Shown: positions 27,637-40,615 of the stretch, one piece after another
Numbering within the stretch: position 1 is the stretch's first letter
How the letters are laid out: every line of letters begins with the position of its first letter
Source: Mycobacterium sp. 1165178.9
GTDB lineage: Bacteria; Actinomycetota; Actinomycetes; Mycobacteriales; Mycobacteriaceae
Reading direction: 5' to 3'
Assembly (NCBI RefSeq): GCF_001673555.1
Contig: NZ_LZMB01000004.1
Span: 1-51,209 of the forward strand
DNA length: 51,209 bases
The notes under the pieces: model-generated
Databases searched by the model: none
Seen by the model: the letters and a program-made list of their open reading frames with translations, nothing else
Told to the model about the DNA's origin: nothing
Position numbers and translations under genes: made by a program

Positions 27637-28493
27637 CCACGATGTCCGACTGTGAACTGACCGCGGCCCGCGAAACCATCAAGCGCGGCCTGGCCGAGGA
27701 CCTCCGTTACGGACCCGACGTCACCACCCTGGCGACGGTGCCCGCCGAAACGATTGCGACCGCGGCCATGGTGCCCCGCGAGCCCGGCGTGATCGCGGGC
27801 ATCGACATCGCGTTGCTGGTGCTCGACGAGGTGCTCGGTGCCCGCGGCTACGAGGTGATCGACCGCGTCCAGGACGGGACCCACGTGGAGCCGGGTCAGC
27901 CGGTGCTGACGCTACGAGCCGAAACGCGCGGACTGCTGACCGCCGAGCGGACCATGCTGAACCTGATCTGCCACTTGTCCGGGATCGCCACCACGACGGC
28001 GCACTGGGTGGCCGCCGTTCGCGGCACCAAGGCCAAGGTGCGCGACACCCGCAAAACCCTGCCTGGCCTGCGCGGGTTGCAGAAGTACGCGGTCCGCGTC
28101 GGCGGCGGCGTGAACCACCGGCTGGGACTCGGCGACGCGGCCCTGATCAAGGACAACCACGTGGTGGCGGCGGGGTCGGTGGTCAACGCGCTGCGGGCGG
28201 TGCGCGACGCGGCACCGGAGCTGCCTTGCGAGGTGGAGGTGGATTCACTCGAACAGCTGGACGAAGTGCTGCCCGAAAAGCCTGAGCTGGTCCTGCTGGA
28301 CAACTTCCCGGTGTGGCAGACGCAGATGGCCGTGCAGCGCCGCGACGCGCGCGCACCCGCGGTGCTGCTCGAATCGTCGGGCGGGCTCAGCCTGGAGAAT
28401 GCGGCCGCCTACGCCGGGACCGGGGTGGACTACCTGGCCGTCGGCGCGCTGACGCACTCGGTGCGGGTCTTGGACATCGGTCTCGATATGTAG
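27633..28493 (+). CDS. nadC: Nicotinate-nucleotide pyrophosphorylase (carboxylating) NadC
   Basis: NadC turns quinolinate and PRPP into nicotinate mononucleotide with loss of CO2. The 286-residue length is standard. Motifs include ERTMLNLICHLSGIATTT, VRDTRKTLPGLRGLQKYA, GGGVNHRLGLGDAALIKDNH and the C-terminal LLESSGGLSLENAAAYAGTG. It is the last gene of nadA-nadB-nadC; the ATG lies in the nadB stop (ATGA). Rv1597, which follows in M. tuberculosis, is missing here. Corresponds to Rv1596. Confidence 0.97.
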   Translation: MTTMSDCELTAARETIKRGLAEDLRYGPDVTTLATVPAETIATAAMVPREPGVIAGIDIALLVLDEVLGARGYEVIDRVQDGTHVEPGQPVLTLRAETRGLLTAERTMLNLICHLSGIATTTAHWVAAVRGTKAKVRDTRKTLPGLRGLQKYAVRVGGGVNHRLGLGDAALIKDNHVVAAGSVVNALRAVRDAAPELPCEVEVDSLEQLDEVLPEKPELVLLDNFPVWQTQMAVQRRDARAPAVLLESSGGLSLENAAAYAGTGVDYLAVGALTHSVRVLDIGLDM

Positions 28494-28508
28494 CGCGTTC
28501 GGCCGCGT

Positions 28509-28592
28509 CGAGTGTGCATCGTGGGCGCCGCTTTTCGGCGTGTCGCCGCCTTGAGCGCACCCTGAACGCCGCCAGCGCACACTGGACGCCGA
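28509..28592. repeat. Three degenerate 20-base repeats after nadC
   Basis: The units are near 28509-28530, 28552-28571 and 28573-28592. The last two read GAGCGCACCCTGAACGCCG and CAGCGCACACTGGACGCCG and agree at about 16 of 19 positions; the first is a looser copy (GAGTGTGCATCGTGGGCGCCG). They fill most of the 117-base gap between the convergent nadC and Rv1598c-like genes. Confidence 0.4.
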
Positions 28593-28610
28593 GCCGGCGG
28601 CCAAACGGCC

Positions 28611-29024
28611 TCAGGCGATGTCGGCGACGAACACCCCGATCCGGCGCAGCTGCATGCGCGCCATCCCCGGCAGGCCGTCCCCATCCGAGCCGGCGGGCAG
28701 GATCCGCGGGTTGATCAGGTGCACCGTTCGGTTGCGGCTGAATTCCACGTCCGCCTGGCCGGCGGCCAGCACATTCTTCACCCAGTTCGTCTTGCCGTGG
28801 CCCAGCGCGATCGCCAGGGTGTTGCCCTTGCGATAAGCGGTCACGATCGTCTCGTAGGGCTTGCCGGAGCTGCGGCCACGATGCTTGATCGTCGCGGTGC
28901 CGGGCAGGTACCGCGCGATCGGCCTGAGCGCCGGGTTGACGTATTTGATCTGGAAACGCTCGAACCAGGGCGGGAAAACCATCGGGACGCCAGGGGCATT
29001 GTTGGGGTGATCCTTGGCGGACAC
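28611..29024 (-). CDS. Deazaflavin(F420)-dependent nitroreductase-family protein
   Basis: The 137-residue protein belongs to the F420/flavin split-barrel family that includes Ddn: [34 protein letters not shown] and [16 protein letters not shown] are typical. The GTG at 29024 after AGGGAG gives [12 protein letters not shown]; an upstream ATG at 29111 is rejected because it would lie across the hisD promoter. Members use reduced F420 for redox of small molecules; the substrate here is unknown. It is divergent from hisD. Corresponds to Rv1598c. Confidence 0.8.
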   Translation of the reverse strand: MSAKDHPNNAPGVPMVFPPWFERFQIKYVNPALRPIARYLPGTATIKHRGRSSGKPYETIVTAYRKGNTLAIALGHGKTNWVKNVLAAGQADVEFSRNRTVHLINPRILPAGSDGDGLPGMARMQLRRIGVFVADIA

Positions 29025-29119
29025 GGCGGCTCCCTGGGTCGGCAATGCGGGGTATGGCCTCGATACCGGCACTGTACCGGTCGGATATCGACTTGAGTTC
29101 CTCTGGGACAATGGACACC

Positions 29120-32218
<3,099 letters not shown>

Positions 32219-32222
<4 letters not shown>

Positions 32223-32851
32223 CGGCGCTCAACCACCCGAAGAAAGTAGTTGTCCTCGACTACGGCTCGGGCAACCTGCGGTCGGCTCAGCGCGCCCTCG
32301 AGCGGGTCGGCGCGTCGGTCGAGGTGACCGGCGATGCCGATGCCGCGGCTGCCGCCGACGGATTGATGGTGCCCGGCGTGGGCGCCTACGAGGCCTGCAT
32401 GACTGGGCTACGCGGCATCGGCGGTGAGCGGATCATCGCCGAGCGTGTCGCCGCCGGTCGGCCGGTGCTGGGCGTCTGCGTCGGCATGCAGATCCTGTTC
32501 GCCCACGGCGTCGAATTCAGTGTGGAGACGCAGGGATGCGGTCAGTGGCCGGGATACGTCACGCGGCTGCAGGCGCCGGTCATTCCGCACATGGGGTGGA
32601 ATGTCGTCGAATCCGGGCCCGGCACCGTGCTGTTCAAAGGGCTCGATGCCGACACCCGGTTCTACTTCGTGCACTCCTACGCCGCACAGCAGTGGGAGGG
32701 TTCGCCCGATGCGGTGCTGACGTGGGCCAGCCACGAGGGCCCGTTTCTGGCGGCGGTCGAGGACGGGCCGCTATCGGCCACCCAATTCCACCCGGAGAAG
32801 AGCGGGGATGCCGGCGCGGCCGTGTTGAGCAATTGGGTCCAGGGACTGTGA
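32219..32851 (+). CDS. hisH: Imidazole glycerol phosphate synthase, glutaminase subunit HisH
   Basis: HisH releases ammonia from glutamine and passes it to HisF. The 210-residue class-I amidotransferase has the nucleophile Cys in [10 protein letters not shown] and the His/Glu pair in [21 protein letters not shown] is the usual opening. Start is GTG 32219 within the hisB stop. An 82-base gap follows before hisA, the longest inside this operon. Corresponds to Rv1602. Confidence 0.95.
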
Positions 32852-32933
32852 AGGTCCTCGCGAGAGCGCTTTCTACCGAGCACAAGTCGGGGATGCACGT
32901 GACGCGTTGCAATCTCGGCACACAGGAGGAGAT

Positions 32934-33665
32934 GTGTTGATCTTGTTGCCCGCGGTCGACGTGGTCGACGGCCGCGCCGTGCGTCTGGTGCAGGGCAAGG
33001 CGGGCAGTGAAACCGAATACGGCTCGGCACTGGACGCCGCGCTTAGCTGGCAGCGCGACGGTGCTGAATGGATCCATCTGGTCGACCTGGATGCGGCGTT
33101 CGGACGCGGCTCCAACCGCGAACTGCTTGCCGAGGTGGTCGGCAAGCTCGACGTGCAGGTGGAGCTGTCCGGCGGCATACGCGACGACGATTCGCTAGCC
33201 GCCGCCCTGGCCACCGGCTGCGCCCGGGTGAACCTGGGCACGGCGGCCCTCGAGAACCCGCAGTGGTGCGCCCGGGCGATCAGCGAACACGGTGAGAAGG
33301 TCGCCGTTGGTCTGGACGTGCAGATCGTCGACGGTGAGCACCGGCTGCGCGGGCGAGGCTGGGAAACCGACGGTGGTGATCTATGGCAAGTGCTGGAACG
33401 CCTTGACGGGCAAGGTTGTTCGCGGTTTGTGGTCACCGACGTGACCAAGGATGGCACGCTGGGCGGCCCTAATCTGGACTTGCTGGCGTCCGTTGCCGAG
33501 CGCACCGATGCCCCTGTGATCGCCTCGGGTGGCGTGTCGAGCCTCGACGACCTGCGTGCCATCGCCACCCTCACGGAGCGCGGGGTCGAGGGCGCCATCG
33601 TCGGCAAGGCCCTCTACGCGGGACGATTCACCTTGCCCCAGGCGCTTTCCGCGGTGGCGGAGTAG
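32934..33665 (+). CDS. hisA: PriA, bifunctional HisA/TrpF isomerase
   Basis: The 243-residue TIM barrel isomerises ProFAR to PRFAR in histidine synthesis. Actinobacterial PriA also converts phosphoribosyl anthranilate to CdRP, replacing TrpF. Motifs: [19 protein letters not shown] with the catalytic Asp, [19 protein letters not shown] with the Arg/Trp loop used for substrate switching, [13 protein letters not shown] with the second Asp. AGGAGGAG (32924-32931) precedes GTG 32934 by a short spacer; TTG 32937 is an alternative start. No trpF is seen in the window, which fits the dual role. Corresponds to Rv1603. Confidence 0.95.
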   Translation: MLILLPAVDVVDGRAVRLVQGKAGSETEYGSALDAALSWQRDGAEWIHLVDLDAAFGRGSNRELLAEVVGKLDVQVELSGGIRDDDSLAAALATGCARVNLGTAALENPQWCARAISEHGEKVAVGLDVQIVDGEHRLRGRGWETDGGDLWQVLERLDGQGCSRFVVTDVTKDGTLGGPNLDLLASVAERTDAPVIASGGVSSLDDLRAIATLTERGVEGAIVGKALYAGRFTLPQALSAVAE

Positions 33666-33671
33666 CACCGC

Positions 33672-34472
33672 ATGGACGTGGACACGTTGGTGGCGCAGGC
33701 GTCGGCGATTCTCGACGACGCGGTCGAGCCGTTCCTTGCCGGTCATCGCGCCGATTCCGCGGTCCGCAAAAAGGGCAACGACTTTGCCACCGATGTCGAC
33801 CTCGCGATCGAGCGGCAGGTGGTCGCGGCACTCGTAGAGTCCACCGGAATCGGGGTACACGGCGAGGAATTCGGCGGCTCGGCCGTCGACTCGCCATGGG
33901 TGTGGGTCCTGGATCCGGTGGACGGCACCTTCAACTACGCTGCCGGATCGCCGATGGCCGGCATCCTGCTCGGCCTGCTGCGTCACGGCGAACCGGTGGC
34001 CGGATTGACCTGGCTGCCTTTCATGGACCAGCGCTACACCGCGGTGGCGGGCGGTCCGTTACGCAAGAATGGGGTGCCGCAACCGCCGCTGACCTCCGTC
34101 GACCTGGCCGACGCCCTGGTCGGCGCCGGGTCGTTCAGCGCGGACGCCCGGGGCCGATTCCCCGGACGCTATCGAATCGCGTTGTTGGAGAACCTGAGCC
34201 GGGTCTCATCGCGTTTGCGTATGCACGGCTCCACCGGACTCGACCTTGCGTTCGTCGCCGACGGAATACTCGGTGCGGCAATAAGTTTCGGTGGCCACGT
34301 GTGGGACCATGCCGCCGGAGTAGCGCTGGTCCGGGCCGCCGGTGGCTTCGTCACCGATTTGGCCGGGGAGCCGTGGACTCCCGCATCGGATTCCGCGCTG
34401 GCAGCCGGTCCCGCCGCGCATGCCGAGATCCTCGAAATCCTGCGCGCCACCGGACGGCCGGAGGACTACTGA
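33672..34472 (+). CDS. impA: Inositol-monophosphatase-family protein ImpA
   Basis: The 266-residue protein carries the Li-sensitive phosphatase motifs: GVHGEEFGG (metal Glu), [17 protein letters not shown] (DPVDGT) and [17 protein letters not shown] (WDhaAG). Substrates could be inositol phosphate or histidinol phosphate; the latter is attractive since the operon otherwise has no histidinol phosphatase, but in M. tuberculosis that activity is assigned to another gene (hisN). It sits between hisA and hisF with gaps of 6 and 1 bases. Corresponds to Rv1604. Confidence 0.9.
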   Translation: MDVDTLVAQASAILDDAVEPFLAGHRADSAVRKKGNDFATDVDLAIERQVVAALVESTGIGVHGEEFGGSAVDSPWVWVLDPVDGTFNYAAGSPMAGILLGLLRHGEPVAGLTWLPFMDQRYTAVAGGPLRKNGVPQPPLTSVDLADALVGAGSFSADARGRFPGRYRIALLENLSRVSSRLRMHGSTGLDLAFVADGILGAAISFGGHVWDHAAGVALVRAAGGFVTDLAGEPWTPASDSALAAGPAAHAEILEILRATGRPEDY

Positions 34473-34473
34473 G

Positions 34474-35262
34474 ATGCCCCCTGACCCCAACGGCCTTGCG
34501 GTGCGTGTGATCCCGTGCCTGGACGTCGACGGCGGCCGGGTGGTCAAAGGCGTCAACTTCGAAAACCTCCGGGACGCCGGCGATCCCGTAGAGCTTGCGG
34601 CCGCCTATGATGCCGAAGGCGCCGATGAGCTGACCTTTCTCGACGTGACCGCATCCTCGTCGGGACGGGCCACCATGCTCGAGGTGGTGCGCCGTACCGC
34701 CGAGCAGGTCTTCATTCCACTGACCGTCGGCGGCGGGGTGCGCACCGTGGCCGACGTCGACGTATTGCTGCGTGCGGGCGCCGACAAGGTTTCGATCAAC
34801 ACCGCCGCGATCGCCCGGCCCGAGCTGCTGGCCGAAATGGCGCGGCAGTTCGGCTCTCAGTGCATCGTCCTCTCGGTCGATGCCCGCACGGTGCCCCCGG
34901 GCGCGGTGCCGACGCCGTCGGGCTGGGAGGTCACCACCCATGGCGGGCGCCGCGGCACCGGGCTCGATGCGGTCGAGTGGGCATCGCGCGGAGCCGATCT
35001 CGGAGTGGGTGAGATCCTGCTGAACTCGATGGACGCCGACGGCACCAAAGCCGGATTCGACCTGGAGATGCTGCAGGCCGTGCGCTCTGCGGTCACGGTG
35101 CCGGTCATCGCCAGCGGTGGCGCCGGGGCAGCCGAACACTTCGCACCCGCCATCGCGGCCGGCGCCGATGCGGTGTTGGCGGCCAGCGTGTTTCATTTCC
35201 GGGAGCTGACCATCGGCGAGGTGAAGGCCGCCATGGCCGCAGAAGGGATCACCGTGCGATGA
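34474..35262 (+). CDS. hisF: Imidazole glycerol phosphate synthase, cyclase subunit HisF
   Basis: HisF joins ammonia from HisH with PRFAR to give imidazoleglycerol phosphate and AICAR. The 262-residue TIM barrel has the catalytic Asp in [15 protein letters not shown] and the second in [15 protein letters not shown], plus [10 protein letters not shown] and [16 protein letters not shown] 34474 lies one base after the impA stop; the gene overlaps hisI by 4 bases. Corresponds to Rv1605. Confidence 0.96.
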   Translation: MPPDPNGLAVRVIPCLDVDGGRVVKGVNFENLRDAGDPVELAAAYDAEGADELTFLDVTASSSGRATMLEVVRRTAEQVFIPLTVGGGVRTVADVDVLLRAGADKVSINTAAIARPELLAEMARQFGSQCIVLSVDARTVPPGAVPTPSGWEVTTHGGRRGTGLDAVEWASRGADLGVGEILLNSMDADGTKAGFDLEMLQAVRSAVTVPVIASGGAGAAEHFAPAIAAGADAVLAASVFHFRELTIGEVKAAMAAEGITVR

Positions 35263-35606
35263 CCCTCGACCCCCAGATTGCCGCGCGGCTGAAGCGCAAC
35301 GCCGACGGCCTGTTCACCGCCGTGGTACAGGAGCGCGGCAGCGGTGACGTGCTGATGGTCGCCTGGATGGACGACGCCGCCCTGGCCCGAACCCTGGAAA
35401 CCCGTGAGGCAACCTATTTTTCACGGTCCCGCGGCCGGCAATGGATCAAGGGAGCGACGTCCGGCCACACCCAATATGTTCATTCGGTGCGCCTGGACTG
35501 CGACGGCGACACCGTGCTGCTGACGGTCGACCAGGTCGGCGGGGCCTGCCACACCGGCGATCACAGCTGCTTCGACGCCGACATGCTGCTGGCGCCGGAG
35601 CGCTGA
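35259..35606 (+). CDS. hisI: Phosphoribosyl-AMP cyclohydrolase HisI
   Basis: HisI opens the purine ring of PR-AMP. The 115-residue protein is the single-domain form with no HisE part. Zinc-ligand regions are [11 protein letters not shown] near the C-terminus; [25 protein letters not shown] is the typical core (shown in part). It is the last gene of the operon and starts in the hisF stop (ATGA). The following 167 bases to chaA hold no gene. Corresponds to Rv1606. Confidence 0.95.
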   Translation: MTLDPQIAARLKRNADGLFTAVVQERGSGDVLMVAWMDDAALARTLETREATYFSRSRGRQWIKGATSGHTQYVHSVRLDCDGDTVLLTVDQVGGACHTGDHSCFDADMLLAPER

Positions 35607-35773
35607 CCCGCCGAATCAGCTCCGCAGCGCATTGAGTCCGTTGGGCGCGGGCAGCGCGGCGCGTGTGCATTCCCGCCGGGCGGCGGCGGTGTGGGACCGG
35701 ACAAGCGTGGCCAGGCGTGTCTGGGGTCACTTCCGCAGCAGTGGGCGCACGACTTCGATAAGAATGGCAGTCA

Positions 35774-36865
35774 ATGTCGAAATGGTTGTCCTGGAACGCC
35801 GTTGTGCCGGTGCTGTCCGTCGTCGTGCTGGCAGCGATCTGGGGCGAGAAACTGGGACCGGTACTTGTCGGGGTCGCTGCGCTGTTCCTCGTCGGCGCCG
35901 TGGTCGCCGCGGTGCATCACGCGGAGGTGGTCGCACACCGGGTCGGTGAGCCCTTCGGGTCGCTGATCCTCGCCGCCGCGGTCACCATCATCGAGGTGGC
36001 CCTCATCGTCACCCTGATGACGTCCGCCGGCAATGAGGCCGCGACGCTGGCCAGGGACACCGCGTTCGCCGCGCTGATGATCACCACCAATGGGATCGCC
36101 GGTTTGTCGCTGCTGCTCGGATCCCGGCGCTACGGCGTGACGCTGTTCAATGCGGAAGGCGCCGGAGCCGCACTGGCGTCGGTCACGACCGTGGCCACGT
36201 TGAGCCTGGTTTTGCCCGCTTTCACCACCGGGCACCCGGGCAAGGAGTTCACCCCTAGCCAGCTTGCCTTCGCCGCGATCGCAACGCTCTTGGTGTACCT
36301 GCTGTTCGTGTTCACCCAGACCATGCGGCACCGCGATTTCTTTCTGCCGATCGCGCAGAAGGGCCAAAAACGCGTGTTCGAGGACGAGAGTCACGCGGAT
36401 CCACCCTCCCGGCGGCAGGCCTTGAGCAGCCTGGTGCTGCTGCTCTGCGCCCTGGTGGCGGTGGTCGGCCTGGCCGAGGAGGAATCCCCGGCCGTCGAAC
36501 ACGCGGTGGTGGTGGCGGGCTTGCCGCAGTCGTTCGTGGGTGTGATCATCGCGGCGCTGGTGCTGCTGCCCGAGACGCTCGCGGCGGCGCGGTCGGCGCG
36601 AAAGGGCCGTATCCAGATCAGCTTGAACCTGGCGTACGGCTCGGCGATGGCCAGCATCGGGCTCACCATCCCGGCGATCGCGCTGGCGTCGATATGGCTC
36701 AAAGGGCCGCTGGTGCTCGGCCTCGGCGCCATCCAGCTGGTGTTGCTTGCCCTGACCGTCGTGATCAGCATGTTGACGGTGGTGCCCGGCCGGGCGACCC
36801 GCCTGCAGGGCGAGGTGCACCTGGTGCTGCTGGCCGCCTACGTGTTTTTGGCGATCAATCCCTGA
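35774..36865 (+). CDS. chaA: Calcium/proton antiporter, ChaA type
   Basis: The 363-residue protein has about eleven helices in two related halves. Each half carries the Glu-rich signature of the Ca2+:cation antiporter family: AAAVTIIEVALIVTLM (first) and ALVLLPETLAAARSAR (second). In E. coli ChaA moves Na+, K+ or Ca2+ out in exchange for protons. ATG at 35774 is the only good start. The gene ends 3 bases before the convergent bcpB stop. Corresponds to Rv1607c-region gene Rv1607. Confidence 0.9.
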   Translation: MSKWLSWNAVVPVLSVVVLAAIWGEKLGPVLVGVAALFLVGAVVAAVHHAEVVAHRVGEPFGSLILAAAVTIIEVALIVTLMTSAGNEAATLARDTAFAALMITTNGIAGLSLLLGSRRYGVTLFNAEGAGAALASVTTVATLSLVLPAFTTGHPGKEFTPSQLAFAAIATLLVYLLFVFTQTMRHRDFFLPIAQKGQKRVFEDESHADPPSRRQALSSLVLLLCALVAVVGLAEEESPAVEHAVVVAGLPQSFVGVIIAALVLLPETLAAARSARKGRIQISLNLAYGSAMASIGLTIPAIALASIWLKGPLVLGLGAIQLVLLALTVVISMLTVVPGRATRLQGEVHLVLLAAYVFLAINP

Positions 36866-36868
36866 CGG

Positions 36869-37336
36869 TTACGTGCGAGTCCGCAGCGTCGCCAGCGCCT
36901 TGTCGGCGTGGGTGTCCATGTTGAACTCGCTGGAGATCACCTCGAGCACCGTGTGGTCGGTGTCGATGACGAATGTCGTGCGTTTGACGGGCATCAGCTT
37001 GCCGAGCAGGCCGCGCTTGACACCGAACTGGGTGGCGACGGTGCCGTCGGGGTCCGACAGCAGCGGGTAGTCGAACTTCTGCATGTCGGCGAACTTGGCC
37101 TGCTTCTGCACGGCGTCGGCGCTGATACCCACCCGGTTGGCCCCGACCGCGGCGAATTCGGAGGCCAGGTCGCGGAAATGACAGGCTTCCTTGGTGCAAC
37201 CGGGTGTCATCGCGGCCGGGTAGAAGAACAGGACCACGGGCCCACCGGAAAGCAGCTCGCTGAGCTTGCGCGGCGTCCCGGTCTGATCGGGTAGTTCGAA
37301 GTCCGCGACGGTGTCACCAGGTTTCATGGCGGACAC
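36869..37336 (-). CDS. bcpB: Bcp/PrxQ-type thiol peroxidase
   Basis: The 155-residue peroxiredoxin reduces hydroperoxides with a thiol partner. The peroxidatic Cys is in [16 protein letters not shown] and the second Cys five residues later is placed for the PrxQ-type resolving disulfide. [17 protein letters not shown] and [14 protein letters not shown] are family blocks. It is divergent from trpE (63 bases) and convergent with chaA. Corresponds to Rv1608c. Confidence 0.92.
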   Translation of the reverse strand: MSAMKPGDTVADFELPDQTGTPRKLSELLSGGPVVLFFYPAAMTPGCTKEACHFRDLASEFAAVGANRVGISADAVQKQAKFADMQKFDYPLLSDPDGTVATQFGVKRGLLGKLMPVKRTTFVIDTDHTVLEVISSEFNMDTHADKALATLRTRT

Positions 37337-37399
37337 GCTACGCCGCCGCCGGCGTCAGGCTGGGCCGAAGCACGGCAACGCGTCTGGGAGGATGGTTCG

Positions 37400-38932
37400 G
37401 TGCACGCCCACCTCGCCGCGACGACCTCACGAGAGGATTTCCGCCAGCTGGCAGCCGAGCATCGCGTGGTCCCGGTGACCCGCAAGGTGCTGGCCGACAG
37501 TGAGACGCCGTTGTCGGCCTACCGCAAACTCGCCGCCGACCGCCCAGGCACTTTTCTGCTGGAATCCGCCGAACACGGCCGTTCCTGGTCGCGGTGGTCG
37601 TTCATCGGTGCAGGAGCTCCGTCGGCGCTGACTGTGCGCGACGGTGAAGCCGTCTGGCTGGGTGTGGTGCCACGGGACGCACCGACCGGGGGCGACCCGC
37701 TGCAGGCTTTGCGGGCAACCATTGAGCTGTTGGCCACCGGACCGGTTCCGGGGCTGCCGCCGCTGTCGGGCGGCATGGTGGGATTCTTCGCCTACGACAT
37801 GGTCCGGCGTCTGGAACGGCTGCCCGAACTGGCGGTCGATGACCTGCGGCTGCCCGACATGTTGCTGCTGCTGGCCACCGACCTGGCGGCGGTCGATCAC
37901 CACGAGGGCACCATCACGCTGGTCGCAAACGCCGTGAACTGGAACGGGACCGACGAGCGGGTCGACGAGGCCTACGACGACGCGATCGCGCGCCTGGACG
38001 TGATGACGGCGGCGCTGGGCCAGCCGCTGTCGTCGACGGTCGGCACGTTCGAACGCCCCGAGCCGCGCTACCGCGCCCAGCGCAGCGTCGAAGAGTACGG
38101 AAAGATCGTCGACTACCTCGTAGAACAGATCGCCGCGGGCGAGGCCTTTCAGGTGGTGCCTTCGCAGCGGTTCGAAATGGACACCCACGTCAATCCGATC
38201 GACGTGTACCGGATGTTGCGGGTCACCAACCCGAGCCCCTACATGTATCTGCTGCATGTCCCGAATGACGCTGGCGGAACTGACTTTTCGATCGTCGGCT
38301 CCAGCCCCGAGGCGCTGGTGACCGTCGCCGACGGCACCGCGACCACCCATCCGATCGCCGGAACGCGGTGGCGCGGGGGCACCGACGAGGAGGACCAGCT
38401 GCTGGAAAAGGAGCTGTTGGCCGACGAGAAGGAACGCGCCGAGCACTTGATGCTGGTCGACCTGGGCCGCAACGATTTAGGCCGGGTCTGCGCGCCGGGC
38501 ACGGTGCGCGTGGAGGACTACAGCCACATCGAACGCTATAGCCACGTCATGCACCTGGTGTCGACGGTGACGGGCACGCTCGGCGAGGGCCGTACCGCGT
38601 TGGATGCGGTGACCGCCTGCTTCCCCGCCGGCACGCTCTCGGGCGCACCAAAGGTACGGGCCATGGAACTCATCGAAGAGGTGGAGAAGACCCGCCGCGG
38701 CCTGTACGGCGGCGTGGTCGGCTACCTGGACTTCGCCGGTAACGCCGACTTCGCGATCGCCATTCGCACCGCCCTGATGCGCGACGGCACCGCGTACGTG
38801 CAATCCGGCGGCGGGGTAGTCGCGGACTCCAACGGGCCCTACGAGTACACCGAGGCGAGCAACAAGGCCCGCGCGGTGCTCAGCGCGATCGCCGCCGCCG
38901 AGACGCTGACCGAACCCGTCGGCGATGAGTGA
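37400..38932 (+). CDS. trpE: Anthranilate synthase component I TrpE
   Basis: TrpE makes anthranilate from chorismate with ammonia from a TrpG subunit coded elsewhere. The 510-residue protein has an N-terminal regulatory part with [18 protein letters not shown] (the LLES tryptophan-feedback site) and a catalytic part with [45 protein letters not shown] and [13 protein letters not shown]. The GTG start follows GGGAGGA. No Trp-codon leader is visible upstream. The stop overlaps the next gene by 8 bases. Corresponds to Rv1609. Confidence 0.96.
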   Translation: MHAHLAATTSREDFRQLAAEHRVVPVTRKVLADSETPLSAYRKLAADRPGTFLLESAEHGRSWSRWSFIGAGAPSALTVRDGEAVWLGVVPRDAPTGGDPLQALRATIELLATGPVPGLPPLSGGMVGFFAYDMVRRLERLPELAVDDLRLPDMLLLLATDLAAVDHHEGTITLVANAVNWNGTDERVDEAYDDAIARLDVMTAALGQPLSSTVGTFERPEPRYRAQRSVEEYGKIVDYLVEQIAAGEAFQVVPSQRFEMDTHVNPIDVYRMLRVTNPSPYMYLLHVPNDAGGTDFSIVGSSPEALVTVADGTATTHPIAGTRWRGGTDEEDQLLEKELLADEKERAEHLMLVDLGRNDLGRVCAPGTVRVEDYSHIERYSHVMHLVSTVTGTLGEGRTALDAVTACFPAGTLSGAPKVRAMELIEEVEKTRRGLYGGVVGYLDFAGNADFAIAIRTALMRDGTAYVQSGGGVVADSNGPYEYTEASNKARAVLSAIAAAETLTEPVGDE

Positions 38933-39611
38933 GGCCGGCGCTGACACCGGACGGCCGAGGAACCGGTGGCTGATCCGTATTGCCCAATTAGCGCTGGTGG
39001 TCGCCGCCGGCACACTGTGGGTGGCCTCGCGCCTGCCGTGGGTCGTCATCCGATCGTTCGACGGGCTGGGGCCGCCCAAGCAAGTGACCTTGGCTGGCGC
39101 GGCGTGGTCGACGGCGCTGCTGCCGCTGGCGTTGCTCCTGCTGGCCGCGGCCGTCGCCGCCATCGCCGTGCGGGGCTGGCTCCTGCGCGCGCTGGCGGGC
39201 CTGCTGGCGGTGATCAGTCTGGCAGTCGGCTACCTCGGGGTCAGCCTATGGGTGCTGCCCGACGTGGCGGTCCGCGGCGCGGAGCTGGCGCATATCTCGG
39301 TGATGTCGCTGGTCGGAAGCGAGCGACGGTACTGGGGCGCGGGCATCACGGTGGTCGCCGCGGCGTGCACGCTGGTTGCCGCCGTCCTCCTCATGCGGTC
39401 GGCGTCGGACTCGGGGTCGGCTCGGTCGAGCGCAATGAAATACGCGACACCGGCGACGCGCCGGTCGATTGCACGACGCAAACAGGCCGACGGGGCGATG
39501 CTGGAGGAGCCGGAGACGCCGGGAATGTCGGAGCGGATGATCTGGGACGCGCTTGACGAGGGACGCGACCCGACCGATCGGGCAGGTGAGTCTGACACCG
39601 AGGGTCGGTGA
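38925..39611 (+). CDS. Trp-biosynthesis-associated membrane protein
   Basis: This 228-residue protein has four membrane helices (for example [21 protein letters not shown] and [19 protein letters not shown], shown in part) and a charged C-terminal tail of about 70 residues ([18 protein letters not shown]). It fits the family known as Trp_oprn_chp, found beside trp genes in actinobacteria; its role is unknown. It overlaps trpE by 8 bases. The 111 bases after it, before trpC, hold no ORF but contain a TACCCT hexamer at about 39634-39639 that could be a promoter. Corresponds to Rv1610. Confidence 0.85.
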   Translation: MSEAGADTGRPRNRWLIRIAQLALVVAAGTLWVASRLPWVVIRSFDGLGPPKQVTLAGAAWSTALLPLALLLLAAAVAAIAVRGWLLRALAGLLAVISLAVGYLGVSLWVLPDVAVRGAELAHISVMSLVGSERRYWGAGITVVAAACTLVAAVLLMRSASDSGSARSSAMKYATPATRRSIARRKQADGAMLEEPETPGMSERMIWDALDEGRDPTDRAGESDTEGR

Positions 39612-39722
39612 CGGGCCGCAAGCCGCGGGCCGCTACCCTTCATTGACGTCGTCGCGATCGGCTCGGGACACACAGTGGCCGTGGGATTACAGCGGACGAC
39701 AGGGCGAAGGGAAACGACAGGC

Positions 39723-40541
39723 ATGAGTCCGGCAACCGTGCTTGACTCCATCCTCGAGGGGGTCCGGGCGGACGTTGCCGCGCGCGAAGCGCTCATCAGC
39801 CTGTCGGAGATCAAAGCCGCCGCCGCGGCCGCGCCGCCGCCACGCGATGTGATGGCCGCCCTGCGCGAGCCCGGAATCGGCGTCATCGCCGAAGTCAAGC
39901 GCGCGAGCCCGTCGGCGGGTTCCCTGGCGACCATTGCCGATCCGGCCAAGCTGGCGCGCGCCTACGAAGACGGTGGCGCCCGCATCATCAGCGTCTTGAC
40001 CGAGGAGCGACGTTTCCACGGCTCGCTCGACGACCTCGACGCGGTTCGGGCGGCGGTCTCGATACCGATTCTGCGCAAAGACTTTGTCGTGCAGCCCTAT
40101 CAGATCCACGAAGCCCGTGCGCACGGCGCCGACATGCTGCTGCTCATCGTCGCCGCGCTGGAGCAGTCGGCGTTGGTGTCGATGCTGGACCGCACCGAAT
40201 CGCTGGGCATGACGGCGCTCGTCGAGGTGCACACGGAAGAGGAAGCCGACCGGGCGCTCAAGGCCGGCGCCAAAGTAATCGGCGTCAACGCCCGCGATCT
40301 GGCGACACTGCAGGTGGACCGGGATTGCTTCGCGCGCATCGCTCCCGGGCTGCCCAGCAACGTGATCAGGATCGCCGAGTCCGGTGTGCGCGGTACCGGC
40401 GACCTGCTGGCGTATGCCGGTGCGGGTGCCGATGCCGTCTTGGTCGGCGAAGGCCTGGTCAAAAGCGGTGATCCGCGCGCCGCGGTTGCCGACCTGGTTA
40501 CCGCGGGCACACATCCGTCCTGTCCGAAACCGGCTCGCTAG
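39723..40541 (+). CDS. trpC: Indole-3-glycerol phosphate synthase TrpC
   Basis: TrpC closes the indole ring of CdRP. The 272 residues match the M. tuberculosis enzyme in length. Motifs: [13 protein letters not shown] (catalytic Lys), [42 protein letters not shown] and [11 protein letters not shown] 39723 follows AAGGGA; an in-frame GTG at 39675 is possible but lacks family support. There is no TrpF domain fused to it. Corresponds to Rv1611. Confidence 0.96.
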   Translation: MSPATVLDSILEGVRADVAAREALISLSEIKAAAAAAPPPRDVMAALREPGIGVIAEVKRASPSAGSLATIADPAKLARAYEDGGARIISVLTEERRFHGSLDDLDAVRAAVSIPILRKDFVVQPYQIHEARAHGADMLLLIVAALEQSALVSMLDRTESLGMTALVEVHTEEEADRALKAGAKVIGVNARDLATLQVDRDCFARIAPGLPSNVIRIAESGVRGTGDLLAYAGAGADAVLVGEGLVKSGDPRAAVADLVTAGTHPSCPKPAR

Positions 40542-40573
40542 TCGCTACGTCACTCCACAAGCCCCTGCGCTGA

Positions 40574-40579
40574 TACGTT
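40574..40579 (+). promoter_or_regulatory. Extended -10 TGATACGTT upstream of trpB
   Basis: TACGTT matches TANNNT and is preceded by TGA, an extended -10 (TGN) context. It ends 6 bases before the ATG of a short ORF at 40586, so transcription would start on that ATG. It points to an internal promoter serving trpB-trpA-lgt. Confidence 0.5.
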
Positions 40580-40585
40580 GAACCC

Positions 40586-40615
40586 ATGAGCCATCCCCGC
40601 GTAGAGCCTTGGTGA
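40586..40615 (+). CDS. Leaderless nine-codon upstream ORF ending in Trp
   Basis: ATG at 40586 opens the peptide MSHPRVEPW and stops at TGA 40613-40615. The final sense codon is Trp. The stop shares its A with the ATG of trpB (TGATG), so ribosomes finishing the peptide are on the trpB start. With the extended -10 just upstream the message would begin at this ATG. Trp shortage would slow the ribosome on the last codon beside the trpB start. A regulatory role is inference. Confidence 0.45.
   Translation: MSHPRVEPW

Noticed and set aside
37337..37399. Tryptophan attenuator upstream of trpE
   Set aside because: Only 63 bases and no cluster of Trp codons or alternate hairpins.
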